The translations under genes and the position numbers were made by a program. The notes under the pieces were generated by a model. That model saw nothing but the letters and a program-made list of their open reading frames with translations. It was not told the DNA's origin and made no database searches. Shown one piece after another: positions 15,597-23,792 of a DNA stretch of 29,819 bases (positions are counted from its first letter, which is position 1; each line of letters opens with the position of its first letter). The DNA comes from Nitrospira sp. UBA5699 (lineage in GTDB: Bacteria > Nitrospirota > Nitrospiria > Nitrospirales > Nitrospiraceae): the NCBI GenBank assembly GCA_002420105.1, contig DIHJ01000027.1, positions 1-29,819 of the forward strand, read 5' to 3'.

Positions 15597-16742
15597 CTAG
15601 AAGGTCAGAGAAACCGAGCCGGAGGCCAGCGCCCCCTTCTCCCGGAAGTCATATCCGCCGCCCAGGTCGAGTCGAAAGGCATAGATTCGCAACCCGATTC
15701 CTGCGGTGGGGGTAAAGGGAGTTCCGGCATCCTTCATGTTCTTGAAGGCGCCGACACGGAAGGAGAGGAACTCGCTGAGGATCGTCTGCTCCGCGCCCAG
15801 ACTCAACAACTGGCTCTTCACGCCCGGCACGAACGTCTTGTTCACCGTGGCGTCCACGTCCGCCGTCAGCGTCAGCGACGAGTAGGGATTCACGGCGACG
15901 CCTCCCCGCACCTGCGGTCCCAGCTTCAGCTCGCCCCCGCCCGGCGTGTCGAACGTCGGTTCGTTGATGTCCTTGGCCACCACGCCGAACCGGAGCCAAG
16001 AGGAGGGCCGGTAGATCGCGCCCACGTCGATGCCGAAGGCCGAGGAGAGCGTGGCCTTGCCGAAATTGTCGTGCAGCGAGACGTCGGTTCCTCCGGTGAG
16101 CGTGGTGCTTCCGCTGTAGGCCGCGCCTTGCAGGATCTTCCCCGTGATGCCGATCGAAAAGGTCTTGTCGGCGAACGCATAGGCGTACGAGAAGGTGGCC
16201 TGTCTGACCTCGAGTCCCAGAAGGGCCATCTGTCCGGAGAGACTGATCGGAGTGCCTGCGCCGCCCGGCTGGGTGGGCTGAAGCGGCGTCGAGACGAAGG
16301 CGCCTCCCGTTGCGACGTCGGCGACGCTGAAGCCGAAGGCATGCTCGCCCAGATGGCCCTTCAGATAGAGACCGGCCGATCCGTTCAGCGAGGCGGTGGC
16401 GCCGGGGCGGTTGATGCGGTTCGCGATGTCCTGGGCCCTGGCGAGATTGCCCGCCGAGGTATCGCCGGTGTTGAAATTCTCCAGGTCGTGGACGGCATCG
16501 GCGATCCCCGCACGATCGATGACCTGGGCGCCGCCCTGGAGCCGGATGTCCACCGTCTGGGTCATGGCCAGACCGGCCGGATTCCAGTAGGTCGCGAGGG
16601 AGTCCGTCGTGACGGCGACACCGGCTCCGCCCATGCCCATCGAGCGGGGACCGACCGCGACGAATTCCAGGGCCAGGGCCGGCACGGGAGACAGGAGCAG
16701 GATCGCCGCGGCGATCGTCCGGAGCTTCAGCTGAAGAGGCAT
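15597..16742 (-). CDS. Outer-membrane beta-barrel protein, TraF_2/PorV-like
   Basis: A 381-residue predicted outer-membrane barrel. The ATG at 16742 follows GGGGAG and gives a signal peptide ending near PVPALA. The mature start has the GPRSMGMGGAGVAVTTDSLATYWNPAGLA pattern, shared by FadL/OmpP1, PorV and the 'conjugal transfer TraF' (PF13729) families. A helical insert (ARAQDIANRINRP) follows, then many short amphipathic strands with Gly and aromatic turns, ending GSVSLTF with a terminal Phe as expected for Bam-dependent barrels. The length and helical insert fit the PF13729 group best. The frame is open upstream to 16976, but that part lies in a palindromic repeat and is not coding. No conjugation genes are nearby, so the TraF label should not be read as function. 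Confidence 0.8.
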   Translation of the reverse strand: MPLQLKLRTIAAAILLLSPVPALALEFVAVGPRSMGMGGAGVAVTTDSLATYWNPAGLAMTQTVDIRLQGGAQVIDRAGIADAVHDLENFNTGDTSAGNLARAQDIANRINRPGATASLNGSAGLYLKGHLGEHAFGFSVADVATGGAFVSTPLQPTQPGGAGTPISLSGQMALLGLEVRQATFSYAYAFADKTFSIGITGKILQGAAYSGSTTLTGGTDVSLHDNFGKATLSSAFGIDVGAIYRPSSWLRFGVVAKDINEPTFDTPGGGELKLGPQVRGGVAVNPYSSLTLTADVDATVNKTFVPGVKSQLLSLGAEQTILSEFLSFRVGAFKNMKDAGTPFTPTAGIGLRIYAFRLDLGGGYDFREKGALASGSVSLTF

Positions 16743-16856
16743 GGCACGACAACTCCCCGAGAAGAGTCGATTTTGGCGAGTGTATTGGATGAACCGGCCT
16801 TCGTCAAGGTTTTCCAGGGGGTCCAAAGGCCGACGGAGCAGCGTTGAGCGATTCTT

Positions 16857-16980
16857 CAGGATGCTCAAAAATCCCGTCCAGCAAGGCCGCAGCGAGCGAA
16901 GGGCCGAGGCGTACCCTCTGGGGTACGTTGAGGGTCTGAGCGATGCGAGAACGAAGCTGGCGGGCTTTTTCAGCATCCTG
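16857..16980. repeat. 124-bp imperfect palindromic intergenic repeat
   Basis: The ends CAGGATGCT (16857-16865) and AGCATCCTG (16972-16980) are perfect inverted repeats. Inside them AAAAATCCCG pairs with CGGGCTTTTT and CCAGC with GCTGG. The centre is the hairpin CGTACCC-TCTG-GGGTACG (7-bp stem), at about 16910-16927. The element touches the lolD stop (16982) and lies just upstream of the barrel gene's promoter region, so it fills the gap between them. It resembles palindromic elements I recall as frequent between genes in Nitrospira genomes. No second full copy is seen in this window. It could act as a transcription terminator, a structured RNA, or be a non-autonomous mobile repeat. Confidence 0.8.
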
Positions 16981-16981
16981 A

Positions 16982-17644
16982 TTAAACGATCTGACCGTCC
17001 TGCATATGCAGGATCCGGTCAGCCTGGGCGGAGAGCTTGTCGTTGTGGGTGACGATCACGAAGGTGGTGCCGCGGGCCTTGTTCAGTTCGCGCATGAGGG
17101 CGAAGAGGGCCTCGCCCGTGTGGGTGTCGAGATTGCCCGTCGGCTCGTCCGCCAGGACGAGGTCCGGCTTCTGGAGCAGGGCCCTGGCCACGGCAACGCG
17201 CTGTTGCTCGCCCCCGGAGAGTTCCCCCGGTTTGTGGTGCAGGCGCTGGCCCAATCCGACCTCGTTGAGAATGGCGACGGCTTCTCGCTCGATCTCCTCC
17301 GGCTGCCGCCGCTGGATCAGGGCCGGCATGCAGGCGTTCTCCAGCGCCGTGAATTCCGGGAGCAGATGGTGAAACTGGAACACGAAGCCGATGCGCCGGT
17401 TCCGGAACTCGGCCTGGGCCGATTCGGACAGCTGAAAGAGATCCTGTTCTTCGAACCGGACCGTGCCCTTGGTCGGCCGGTCGAGCAGGCCGATGATGTG
17501 GAGCAGCGTGCTCTTGCCGGCGCCGGAGGCGCCGACCACGGCGATCAGTTCGCCGCGCGCGATCGTGAGGTTGATGCCGCGGAGCACCGTGAGGCTCCGG
17601 CCGCCCATGGGGAAGGATTTATGGAGATCGGTGACGGTGATCAT
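16982..17644 (-). CDS. lolD: Lipoprotein-releasing ABC transporter ATPase
   Basis: ATPase of the LolCDE-type complex that extracts mature lipoproteins from the inner membrane and hands them to a periplasmic carrier. 220 aa. Walker A is GASGAGKST (38-46), the signature is LSGGEQQRVAVARAL, Walker B is LVLADEPTGNLD, and the switch His is in VIVTHND. Glu and Asp residues for hydrolysis are present. The start MITVTDLHKSF is normal. It is the last gene of the lnt-prfB-lysS-lolC-lolD cluster, separated from lolC by an 81-bp spacer with 7-nt repeats. MacB-type ATPases are similar, but the adjacent LolC-like permease supports LolD. Confidence 0.92.
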   Translation of the reverse strand: MITVTDLHKSFPMGGRSLTVLRGINLTIARGELIAVVGASGAGKSTLLHIIGLLDRPTKGTVRFEEQDLFQLSESAQAEFRNRRIGFVFQFHHLLPEFTALENACMPALIQRRQPEEIEREAVAILNEVGLGQRLHHKPGELSGGEQQRVAVARALLQKPDLVLADEPTGNLDTHTGEALFALMRELNKARGTTFVIVTHNDKLSAQADRILHMQDGQIV

Positions 17645-17649
17645 TGCAT

Positions 17650-17684
17650 CGCTTTCAGCAATCGGCGATCAGTTTTCAGTCGCA
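17650..17684. repeat. Degenerate heptamer tandem repeat between lolC and lolD
   Basis: Reading from 17650 the sequence splits into 7-nt units CGCTTTC, AGCAATC, GGCGATC, AGTTTTC and AGTCGCA. Four of the five match a loose AGNNNTC pattern. It lies in the 81-bp spacer of what is otherwise a compact operon, directly upstream of the lolD start. It belongs in style with the other short-period repeats of the window. Confidence 0.6.
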
Positions 17685-17725
17685 GCCCAACGCCGACCGC
17701 TGAAGTCTGACAACTGTTCGCTGTC

Positions 17726-19003
17726 TCATTCATAGCGCAGCGCCGCCACCGGTTCGAGCTTCGCGGCCTGGAGCGACGGATAGACCGTCGCGGCGAAGCT
17801 GATCAGGATCGCCGAGCCCGCCACCAGCAGCACGTCCTCGCCCAGGACATGGACCGGAATCTTGGAGATGTAATAGACCGTCGGGTCGAAGGTCCAGAAC
17901 CGCTCGATCAGCCAGAGAAACGCGTAGCCCAGCGGAATGCCGATCGCGGTGCCGGAGAGCCCGATGATCAATCCGTTCAGCATGAAGATGCGGCGGATAC
18001 TCTTGCTGGTGGCGCCCATCGCTTTGAGGATGGCGATCTCCTTCTGCTTCTCCGTCACGATCATCGTGAGGGTGCTCACGATGTTGAACGAGGCGACGAT
18101 CGTGATGAGCACGAGCAGCAGGAACATCATCGTCTTTTCGAGCTTGAGCGCGGAGAACAGGTTGCGGTTCAGCTGCATCCAGTCCCTGGCGCCGTAGGAA
18201 AAGCCGAGCGTCTGCTCCACCCGGCGGGCGATCTCGTTGGCGCGGAACACGTCGGTCACCTTGATCTCGATCCCCGTGACGGAGTCGCCCATGTTGAAGA
18301 ACTTCTGCGCCTCGGCCAGGTCGATATAGGCCAGCGACGAGTCGTATTCGTACATGCCGGACTGGAAGATCCCCGAGACGGCGAAGATGCGGATCTTCGG
18401 CACCATGCCCATGGCGCTGATCGGGCCGGCGGGCGAGACGACCGTGACCGTGTCGCCGACGAAGGCGCCGAGGCGGAGGGCCAGTTCCTTGCCCAGGATG
18501 ATGCCGGGCTTTTCCGAGGGCTGGGGCGGGCCGGTCGGGTCGTCCGGCGGCGGGAGGTTCACCTTCACCGGTTTGCCCAGGTCCGCCAGCTGTCCCGAGG
18601 CGAGGTTCTTCGCGAGTTCGGTCACGTTCGCTTCCCGCTGCGGATCGATGCCCCGGAGCACGACGCCCTGCGCGCTGCTCTGCGTCGTGAGCATCACCTG
18701 CTTCAGGATGAAGGGCGTCGCCGCGACCACCTCGGGGACGGTTTCGACCTGCTTGGTGGTCGCCGCGTAATCGGTCATGCCGTCCTTCATCCGGTCCTGG
18801 ACGATGATGTGGGCGGTCGTGCCGAGAATCTTGGACTGAATGTCCTCCTTGAATCCCGTCATGATGCCGACCGTGCCGATCAGGGCCGCCACGCCGAGCG
18901 TGATGCCGGCCACGGACACGAAGGTGTTGAGCGAAATGGTCCGGTTGCGGCGCTTGGCGCGCAGATACCGGAGACCGACGAAGATTTCGTAGGGCAGGGC
19001 CAC
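17726..19003 (-). CDS. lolC: Lipoprotein-releasing ABC transporter permease (LolC/LolE family)
   Basis: Inner-membrane subunit of the lipoprotein release complex. 425 aa. One N-terminal helix (TISLNTFVSVAGITLGVAALIGTVGIMTGF) is followed by a periplasmic domain of about 230 residues and then three helices with the FtsX fold (MMFLLLVLITIVASFNIVSTLTMIV, then IIGLSGTAIGIPLGYAFLWLI, then VLLVAGSAILISFAATVYPSLQAAKLEP). The KEIAILKAMGAT coupling helix contacts LolD. Only one permease gene is present, so the complex may be a homodimer (LolF-type) rather than LolC plus LolE; this is inference. The stop is 81 bp before lolD, and the start is 6 bp after the lysS stop. Confidence 0.92.
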   Translation of the reverse strand: MALPYEIFVGLRYLRAKRRNRTISLNTFVSVAGITLGVAALIGTVGIMTGFKEDIQSKILGTTAHIIVQDRMKDGMTDYAATTKQVETVPEVVAATPFILKQVMLTTQSSAQGVVLRGIDPQREANVTELAKNLASGQLADLGKPVKVNLPPPDDPTGPPQPSEKPGIILGKELALRLGAFVGDTVTVVSPAGPISAMGMVPKIRIFAVSGIFQSGMYEYDSSLAYIDLAEAQKFFNMGDSVTGIEIKVTDVFRANEIARRVEQTLGFSYGARDWMQLNRNLFSALKLEKTMMFLLLVLITIVASFNIVSTLTMIVTEKQKEIAILKAMGATSKSIRRIFMLNGLIIGLSGTAIGIPLGYAFLWLIERFWTFDPTVYYISKIPVHVLGEDVLLVAGSAILISFAATVYPSLQAAKLEPVAALRYE

Positions 19004-19009
19004 GCGCTG

Positions 19010-20491
19010 TTATTTCTCCGGCCGCAACTGGGGAAAGAGGACGACGTCGCGGATCGATCCCTGGTTGGTGAAGAGCATGATCAGGCGGTCGATGCCGATG
19101 CCTTCGCCCGCCGTCGGGGGCATGCCGTATTCCAGCGCGCGCAGGAAGTCTTCGTCCACCAGATGCGCCTCTTCGTCGCCCGCGGCGCGCTGGGCCGCCT
19201 GGCCCTCGAACCGCTCGCGCTGATCCAGCGGGTCGTTCAACTCGGAAAAGGCGTTGGCGATCTCCCGGCCCGCGATGTAGAGCTCGAACCGGTCCGTGAG
19301 GGCCGGGTTCGAATCCTTCCGGCGCGCGAGCGGGGAAATCTCGATCGGATAGTCGGTGATGAAGGTCGGCTGCTGCAAATTGGGCTCGACCGTTTCTTCG
19401 AAGATCTCGTTCACGATGTTGAACAGCGGCCATTTCGGATCGACCGGCACGTTCAGCTGCCTGGCGGCGGCGACGGCCTTGTCCTTGTCGTGGAGCACCG
19501 AGGCGTCGAGCTTGTTCACCTCCAGGATCGACTGGTGGTAGGACCAGCGCCGCCAGGGCGGCGTCAGGTCGATCTCCTGGCCCTGATACTCGATGACCGT
19601 CTTGCCGAGGGTCTGCTGCGCGAGCGAGGAGATCAATTCCTCCGTCAGGATGATCAGGTCGTGGTAGTCCGCGTAGGAGACGTAGAATTCCAGCATCGTG
19701 AATTCCGGATTGTGGATGGTCGAGATGCCCTCGTTCCGGAAGTTGCGGTTGATCTCGAAGACGCGCGGGAAGCCGCCCACGATCAGGCGCTTCAAATAGA
19801 GTTCCGGCGCGATGCGCAGATACAGGTCCACGCCGAGCGCGTTGTGGTGGGTGACGAAGGGCTTCGCGGCCGCGCCGCCCGGAATCGGATGCATCATCGG
19901 GGTCTCCACCTCGAGAAAGCCCCGTTCGATCAGGAACGAGCGGATGCCGGCGATGATGCGGCTCCTCGTCGCGAAGATCCCGTGCACGTCCGGGTTGGCG
20001 ATCAGGTCCACGTAGCGCTGCCGGTAGCGGGTCTCCACGTCGGTCAGCCCGTGCCATTTCTCCGGAAGCGGGCGCAGCGCCTTGCTCAGGAACGTCAGCT
20101 CGCGGACCTCGACGGTGAACTCGTTGGTCTTGGTGCGGAACAGGATGCCGCTGACGCCGATCCAGTCGCCCAGGTCGAGCTGCTCCACGACCGTGTAGCC
20201 CTGTGCGGAGAGCAGATCCTTCTTCAAATACGTCTGGAGGCGGTCCGACCCGTCCTGGAGCACGGCGAAGGCGGCCTTCCCGAACCGGCGGAGCGCGACG
20301 ACGCGCCCGGCGAAGGTGCAGGGGATCTTCTCCTGCTCCAGCGTCTCCTTGCTCTTCTCGCCGTGGAGCCTGATGAGCTGCCCGGCCCGGTCCTTCACCT
20401 CGAAGCGGGTGCCGTAGGGCGCCACGCCCGCCTCGCGGAGTTGCTCGAGCTTCTTGATCCGTTGCTGCCGCTGTTCGTTCAGTTCGTCCAT
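19010..20491 (-). CDS. lysS: Lysyl-tRNA synthetase (class II)
   Basis: Charges tRNA-Lys. 493 aa, typical length. The N-terminal OB-fold domain (about 60-160) binds the anticodon. The class II catalytic core has motif 2 (EINRNFRNEGISTIHNPEFTMLEFY) and motif 3 (GEGIGIDRLIML). ETPMMHPIPGGAAAKPFVTHHN marks the active-site entrance. The ATG at 20491 gives MDELNEQRQQRIKKLEQL, the normal LysS N-terminus. A TTG at 20503 would add four residues and is less likely. It is the third gene of the lnt-prfB-lysS-lolC-lolD cluster, 30 bp after prfB. The pairing of prfB with lysS is known from many bacteria. Confidence 0.96.
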   Translation of the reverse strand: MDELNEQRQQRIKKLEQLREAGVAPYGTRFEVKDRAGQLIRLHGEKSKETLEQEKIPCTFAGRVVALRRFGKAAFAVLQDGSDRLQTYLKKDLLSAQGYTVVEQLDLGDWIGVSGILFRTKTNEFTVEVRELTFLSKALRPLPEKWHGLTDVETRYRQRYVDLIANPDVHGIFATRSRIIAGIRSFLIERGFLEVETPMMHPIPGGAAAKPFVTHHNALGVDLYLRIAPELYLKRLIVGGFPRVFEINRNFRNEGISTIHNPEFTMLEFYVSYADYHDLIILTEELISSLAQQTLGKTVIEYQGQEIDLTPPWRRWSYHQSILEVNKLDASVLHDKDKAVAAARQLNVPVDPKWPLFNIVNEIFEETVEPNLQQPTFITDYPIEISPLARRKDSNPALTDRFELYIAGREIANAFSELNDPLDQRERFEGQAAQRAAGDEEAHLVDEDFLRALEYGMPPTAGEGIGIDRLIMLFTNQGSIRDVVLFPQLRPEK

Positions 20492-20521
20492 GTGACTGGG
20501 CAACAGGCCCGTGGTGAAAGG

Positions 20522-21659
20522 CTAGAGGGATGATTCATCCATCGCCTCGTGCCCCGCGCCCTTTGCCATCCTCCCTTTTAAATAGGCTTCGATGAATCCG
20601 TCCACGTCGCCGTCCATCACGGCGGCCACCTGGCCGACTTCATAGCCGGTCCGGTGGTCCTTCACCAGCTGATAGGGCTGGAACACGTAGGAGCGGATCT
20701 GGCTGCCCCAGGCGATGTCTTTCTTCTCGCCGACGATCGCGTTGAACTCCGCCTCTTTCTTCTTCTGTTCCATCTCGAAGAGGCGCGCCTTGAGGATCTT
20801 CATCGCCCCGTTGCGGTTCTGGAGCTGAGACCGCTCGTTCTGGCACTGCACCACGATGCCGGTCGGAATGTGCGTGATGCGGATCGCGGTCTCCACCTTG
20901 TTGACGTTCTGGCCGCCCGCGCCCCCCGCGCGGAAGGTGTCGATGCGCAGATCCTTGTCTTCGATCGCGACGTCGATGTCCTCGCTCAGCTCCGGATAGA
21001 CGAAGACCGAGGCGAATGAGGTATGCCGCCGCTTGTTGGCATCGAACGGGGAGATGCGCACGAGGCGGTGCACGCCCGCTTCCGCCTTGAGATAGCCGTA
21101 GGCGTAGGGGCCGGTGACGGCGATCGTCGCGCTCTTGATGCCGGCTTCGTCTCCGGCCTGAAGGTCCAGCGTCTCCACTTTGAATTTCTTGCTCTCGGCC
21201 CAGCGCACGTACATGCGCAGGAGCATCTGGGCCCAGTCCTGCGACTCCGTGCCGCCGGCGCCCGGATGGATCGCCACGATCGCGTTGTTCTGGTCGAGGT
21301 CGCCGGAGAGCAGATGTTCCACGCGCAGCGTCGCCAGGAGCGGCTCGAAGCGGTCGAGCTCGCCGGCCAGTTCCCGTTCCAGTTCGGCGTCGCCGCTTTC
21401 CTGGGCCAGTTCCAGCAGGGCGTTCACGTCGCTCAGCTTCGCTTCAATGTCGCGCCATTGTTGGAGTTCACGCTCGAGCGCCACTTTCTTGCGGCTCACG
21501 GCGGCCGCCGCCCGCGCGTCGTTCCAGAAATCCGGCTGGCTCATTTTGGCTTCGAGTTCTTGCAGTTCGGCGGTCATGCGGGCGAGGTCAAAGATGCCCC
21601 CGAAGTTCCGAGACCTGTTCACCGACGGCGCGCACACGGATGCGAATGTCGTCCAACAT
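20522..21659 (-). CDS. prfB: Peptide chain release factor 2 with programmed +1 frameshift
   Basis: Reads UGA and UAA stop codons and releases the nascent chain. The gene starts at ATG 21659 (MLDDIRIRVRAVGEQ), after the site AAAGG. Codon 24 is an in-frame TGA at 21590-21588, inside CGGGGGCATCTTTGAC. This has a Shine-Dalgarno-like GGGGG 3 nt before CTT-TGA-C, the classical RF2 autoregulatory frameshift signal. The ribosome slips +1 at CTT, skips the T at 21590, and continues with GAC CTC. The second frame ends at 20522, giving about 378 residues. Downstream the GGQ catalytic motif (GAGGQNVNKV) and the stop-codon reading SPF motif are intact. It sits between lnt and lysS. Confidence 0.95.
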
Positions 21660-21676
21660 CGAAGAATCCTTTCCCT

Positions 21677-23293
21677 TTAGACGGGGGTAGCCGCGACGGC
21701 GTCCGGTTCCGGCCCCTTCGTGCCGAAGAGGCCGAACAGACATAACAGGAGGGAGATTAGCATACAGCCGTAGGCAAAGACATCCCCGTAGCGGCTGTAG
21801 AACGTATAGGGCTGGCGCACCGGAATCACGGCCTGCAATGCCGCTTCGGTGAAGATCGGCGAGGCCTCGATGATGCGGCCGAAGGGGTCGATGAACCCGG
21901 AGATGCCCGTGTTGGCGGCGCGGGCGAAGGCCAGGTGGTTCTCCACCGAGCGGAAGACCACCATCGAGAAATGCTGGGACGGGGCGGAGGAGTCGCCGAA
22001 CCAGGCGTCGTTCGTGATCGTCACGAGAAATTCCGCGCCGCCGCCCGCCATGCGCCGGACCAGATCCGGAAAGATCACTTCGTAACAGATCACCGCGCCG
22101 AACTTTACCGGCCGGGAGGCGGACTCTCCCCCGGACGGGCGGGGCTGAAACGAGAGGATCGTCGGGCCGGGCCCCGCCTGGAAATCGCCGATCCCCTCCA
22201 CGAGCTTGTCGAGGAAGAAGAGCACCGACGATTTCAGCGGAATGTATTCGCCGAACGGCACGAGATGCTGTTTGTCGTAGCGGCCCAGCAGCTGTCCCTC
22301 GGGCGAGAGCAGATAGGCGCTGTTCAGGAGATAGGGCCTGCGCTCCGCGTCGTACCGCACCGCCGGGCTGCCGAACAGCAGCGGCGCCGCCGCGCGGTGG
22401 GCCAGCGCGATGAGCTGGAGCTGATAGACCGGCTCCCGTTCGTACACGAACGGCGTGGCCGCCTCGGGCCAGATCACGAGATCGGTCCCTTGTCCGAACC
22501 GGGCGGTGAGCCGGTCGTAGCGGCGGAGCGTTTCCTCGCGGAAAGATTGATCCCACTTCACCGCCTGGTCGATGTTCGGCTGCACCACGCCCACCCGCAG
22601 GGTCGTCTTGGGGGGATGAATGCCTTCGCCGACGATCAACGAGGTGCTGTAGGCCCAGGAGAGACCGATCAGAATCGCCGAGGTCGAGACCAGTTCCCAG
22701 GGCAGCCTGGCGGGACGGAAGCCGCGAAACAGCGGCATCAGCCAGAGATACAGCTCCGCCAGCGCCACGTTGGTCAGGACGATGAGGAACGACACGCCGT
22801 ACACGCCCAGGTGATCCGCGATCTGAATGAGATCGAGCTGGCGGTATTGCGAATAGCCGAGCAGCGACCAGGGGAGCCCGCTCAACAGATAGGTGCGGAC
22901 CAGTTCCAGCGCCACCCAGAGGCAGGGCGCGGCGAAGAGGCCGTAGCGCGGCACGAGCATGCGGAACCAGACCATGCCGGCGCTGTAGACCGCCACGAAC
23001 AGGCCGAGATAGGCGGTGAGCAGGAGCAGAATGGCGTAGCTGACGAGCAGCGGCACCTTGCCGTAGGTGTGCATCGCCGTCACCACCCAGGCCATGATGC
23101 CGGTAAAGCCGATCATCCCGGAGAGCCAGCCGAGCCAGAAGGCCTGCGAGCGGCGCAGGCCGTCCAGCGCGATATGGAGGGGGATCAGCGCGACCCAGGC
23201 GAGGAGGCCGACATCGAATCTGGGAAAGCAGAAGGGGAGGAGCACCCCCGTCGCGACGGCAAGCAGGATCTGGCGAACGGGCCAGTGGATCAT
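21677..23293 (-). CDS. lnt: Apolipoprotein N-acyltransferase
   Basis: Adds the third acyl chain to lipoproteins in the inner membrane. 538 aa from the ATG at 23293 (MIHWPVRQILLAV). A TTG at 23329 would add twelve residues and is less likely. About six transmembrane helices cover residues 8-200. The nitrilase-like periplasmic domain follows, with the catalytic triad visible: Glu in LVIWPEAATPF, Lys in YDKQHLVPFGEY and Cys in FGAVICYEVIFPDL. A C-terminal hydrophobic segment (YGCMLISLLLCLFGLFG) anchors the end. It leads the cluster whose last genes export lipoproteins, so acylation and sorting are co-encoded. prfB begins 17 bp after its stop. Confidence 0.95.
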   Translation of the reverse strand: MIHWPVRQILLAVATGVLLPFCFPRFDVGLLAWVALIPLHIALDGLRRSQAFWLGWLSGMIGFTGIMAWVVTAMHTYGKVPLLVSYAILLLLTAYLGLFVAVYSAGMVWFRMLVPRYGLFAAPCLWVALELVRTYLLSGLPWSLLGYSQYRQLDLIQIADHLGVYGVSFLIVLTNVALAELYLWLMPLFRGFRPARLPWELVSTSAILIGLSWAYSTSLIVGEGIHPPKTTLRVGVVQPNIDQAVKWDQSFREETLRRYDRLTARFGQGTDLVIWPEAATPFVYEREPVYQLQLIALAHRAAAPLLFGSPAVRYDAERRPYLLNSAYLLSPEGQLLGRYDKQHLVPFGEYIPLKSSVLFFLDKLVEGIGDFQAGPGPTILSFQPRPSGGESASRPVKFGAVICYEVIFPDLVRRMAGGGAEFLVTITNDAWFGDSSAPSQHFSMVVFRSVENHLAFARAANTGISGFIDPFGRIIEASPIFTEAALQAVIPVRQPYTFYSRYGDVFAYGCMLISLLLCLFGLFGTKGPEPDAVAATPV

Positions 23294-23348
23294 CGCGCGT
23301 ACCTTAGCGGAAGGTCGGAGCCGATGCAACCGCGGGGGGAGAGAGGAA

Positions 23349-23380
23349 GGTTAAGGCTAAGGTTAAGGTTCAGGGTGAGG
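23349..23380. repeat. Degenerate hexamer tandem repeat upstream of lnt
   Basis: The units GGTTAA, GGCTAA, GGTTAA, GGTTCA and GGGTGA follow one another without gaps from 23349 and end with GG, about 5.3 copies of a GGTTAA-like hexamer. It lies in the 138-bp gap between the lnt start and the pilZ stop. A 6-bp hairpin CGCAGC-AAC-GCTGCG (23384-23398) follows it. Confidence 0.7.
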
Positions 23381-23431
23381 TCGCGCAGCAACGCTGCGGT
23401 TCGGCGTGAAGCGCGGCGGAACCCGGAAGCG

Positions 23432-23782
23432 CTAGTGCGTCATGTAGGACACCGTGCCCTGCGCTCCGTCGAGGTCCGCCTCATCCAGTTCGCCGACCGG
23501 TCCGCAATCCTCTTCGCTCAACTCGACGCCGAAGTGCTCGTCGCCGACCCAGCGTACCGTGGCCTTCTTGACCAGCAGCGCCTCCTGGGACGGACGGATC
23601 AACAGGACGAGGAGTTGCATGCCGACCGTCACCGCATGGGTGCCCCGCAGGCAGCCGCCCCGGCTGGTGAGGTTCTCGGTCATGCCGCTCGCGTGGAAGT
23701 CGCCGTCGGAATAGTACACGGGGCAGGCGACCGGATTGCGGAAAGAGCGGCGTTTGTCGATATGAACGGTCATGGTGCTCAT
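23432..23782 (-). CDS. PilZ-domain protein
   Basis: A small (116 aa) cytoplasmic PilZ protein, expected to bind cyclic di-GMP. The two binding motifs are visible: RRSFRNP near residue 11 (RxxxR) and NLTSRGGCLRG near 37 (NxSxxG, where D is more usual in the first position). The rest gives strands LLVLLIRP and TVRWVGDEHFGVELSE. An acidic tail follows. It starts 10 bp after the VanZ-like gene stop on the same strand, so they are probably one transcript. Its partner cannot be read from the context, and no flagellar or pilus gene is nearby. Confidence 0.87.
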   Translation of the reverse strand: MSTMTVHIDKRRSFRNPVACPVYYSDGDFHASGMTENLTSRGGCLRGTHAVTVGMQLLVLLIRPSQEALLVKKATVRWVGDEHFGVELSEEDCGPVGELDEADLDGAQGTVSYMTH

Positions 23783-23792
23783 GGCTCCTTGC

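Noticed and set aside
16743..16976. N-terminal extension of the outer-membrane barrel protein
   Set aside because: The extension reads through the palindromic repeat, and the ATG at 16742 has a ribosome site followed by a proper signal peptide.
19301..19320. GGGTTCGAATCC, like the T-loop of a tRNA
   Set aside because: It lies inside lysS in a conserved coding region, and no acceptor or anticodon arms can be formed around it.
17849..20533. Very long open frame on the + strand (894 codons)
   Set aside because: It is antisense to lolC and lysS, is rich in Arg, Asp and His as typical of GC-rich shadow frames, and shows no domain.
23384..23398. 6-bp hairpin after pilZ as intrinsic terminator
   Set aside because: Neither strand has a T-run after the stem, so it is only mentioned with the hexamer repeat.
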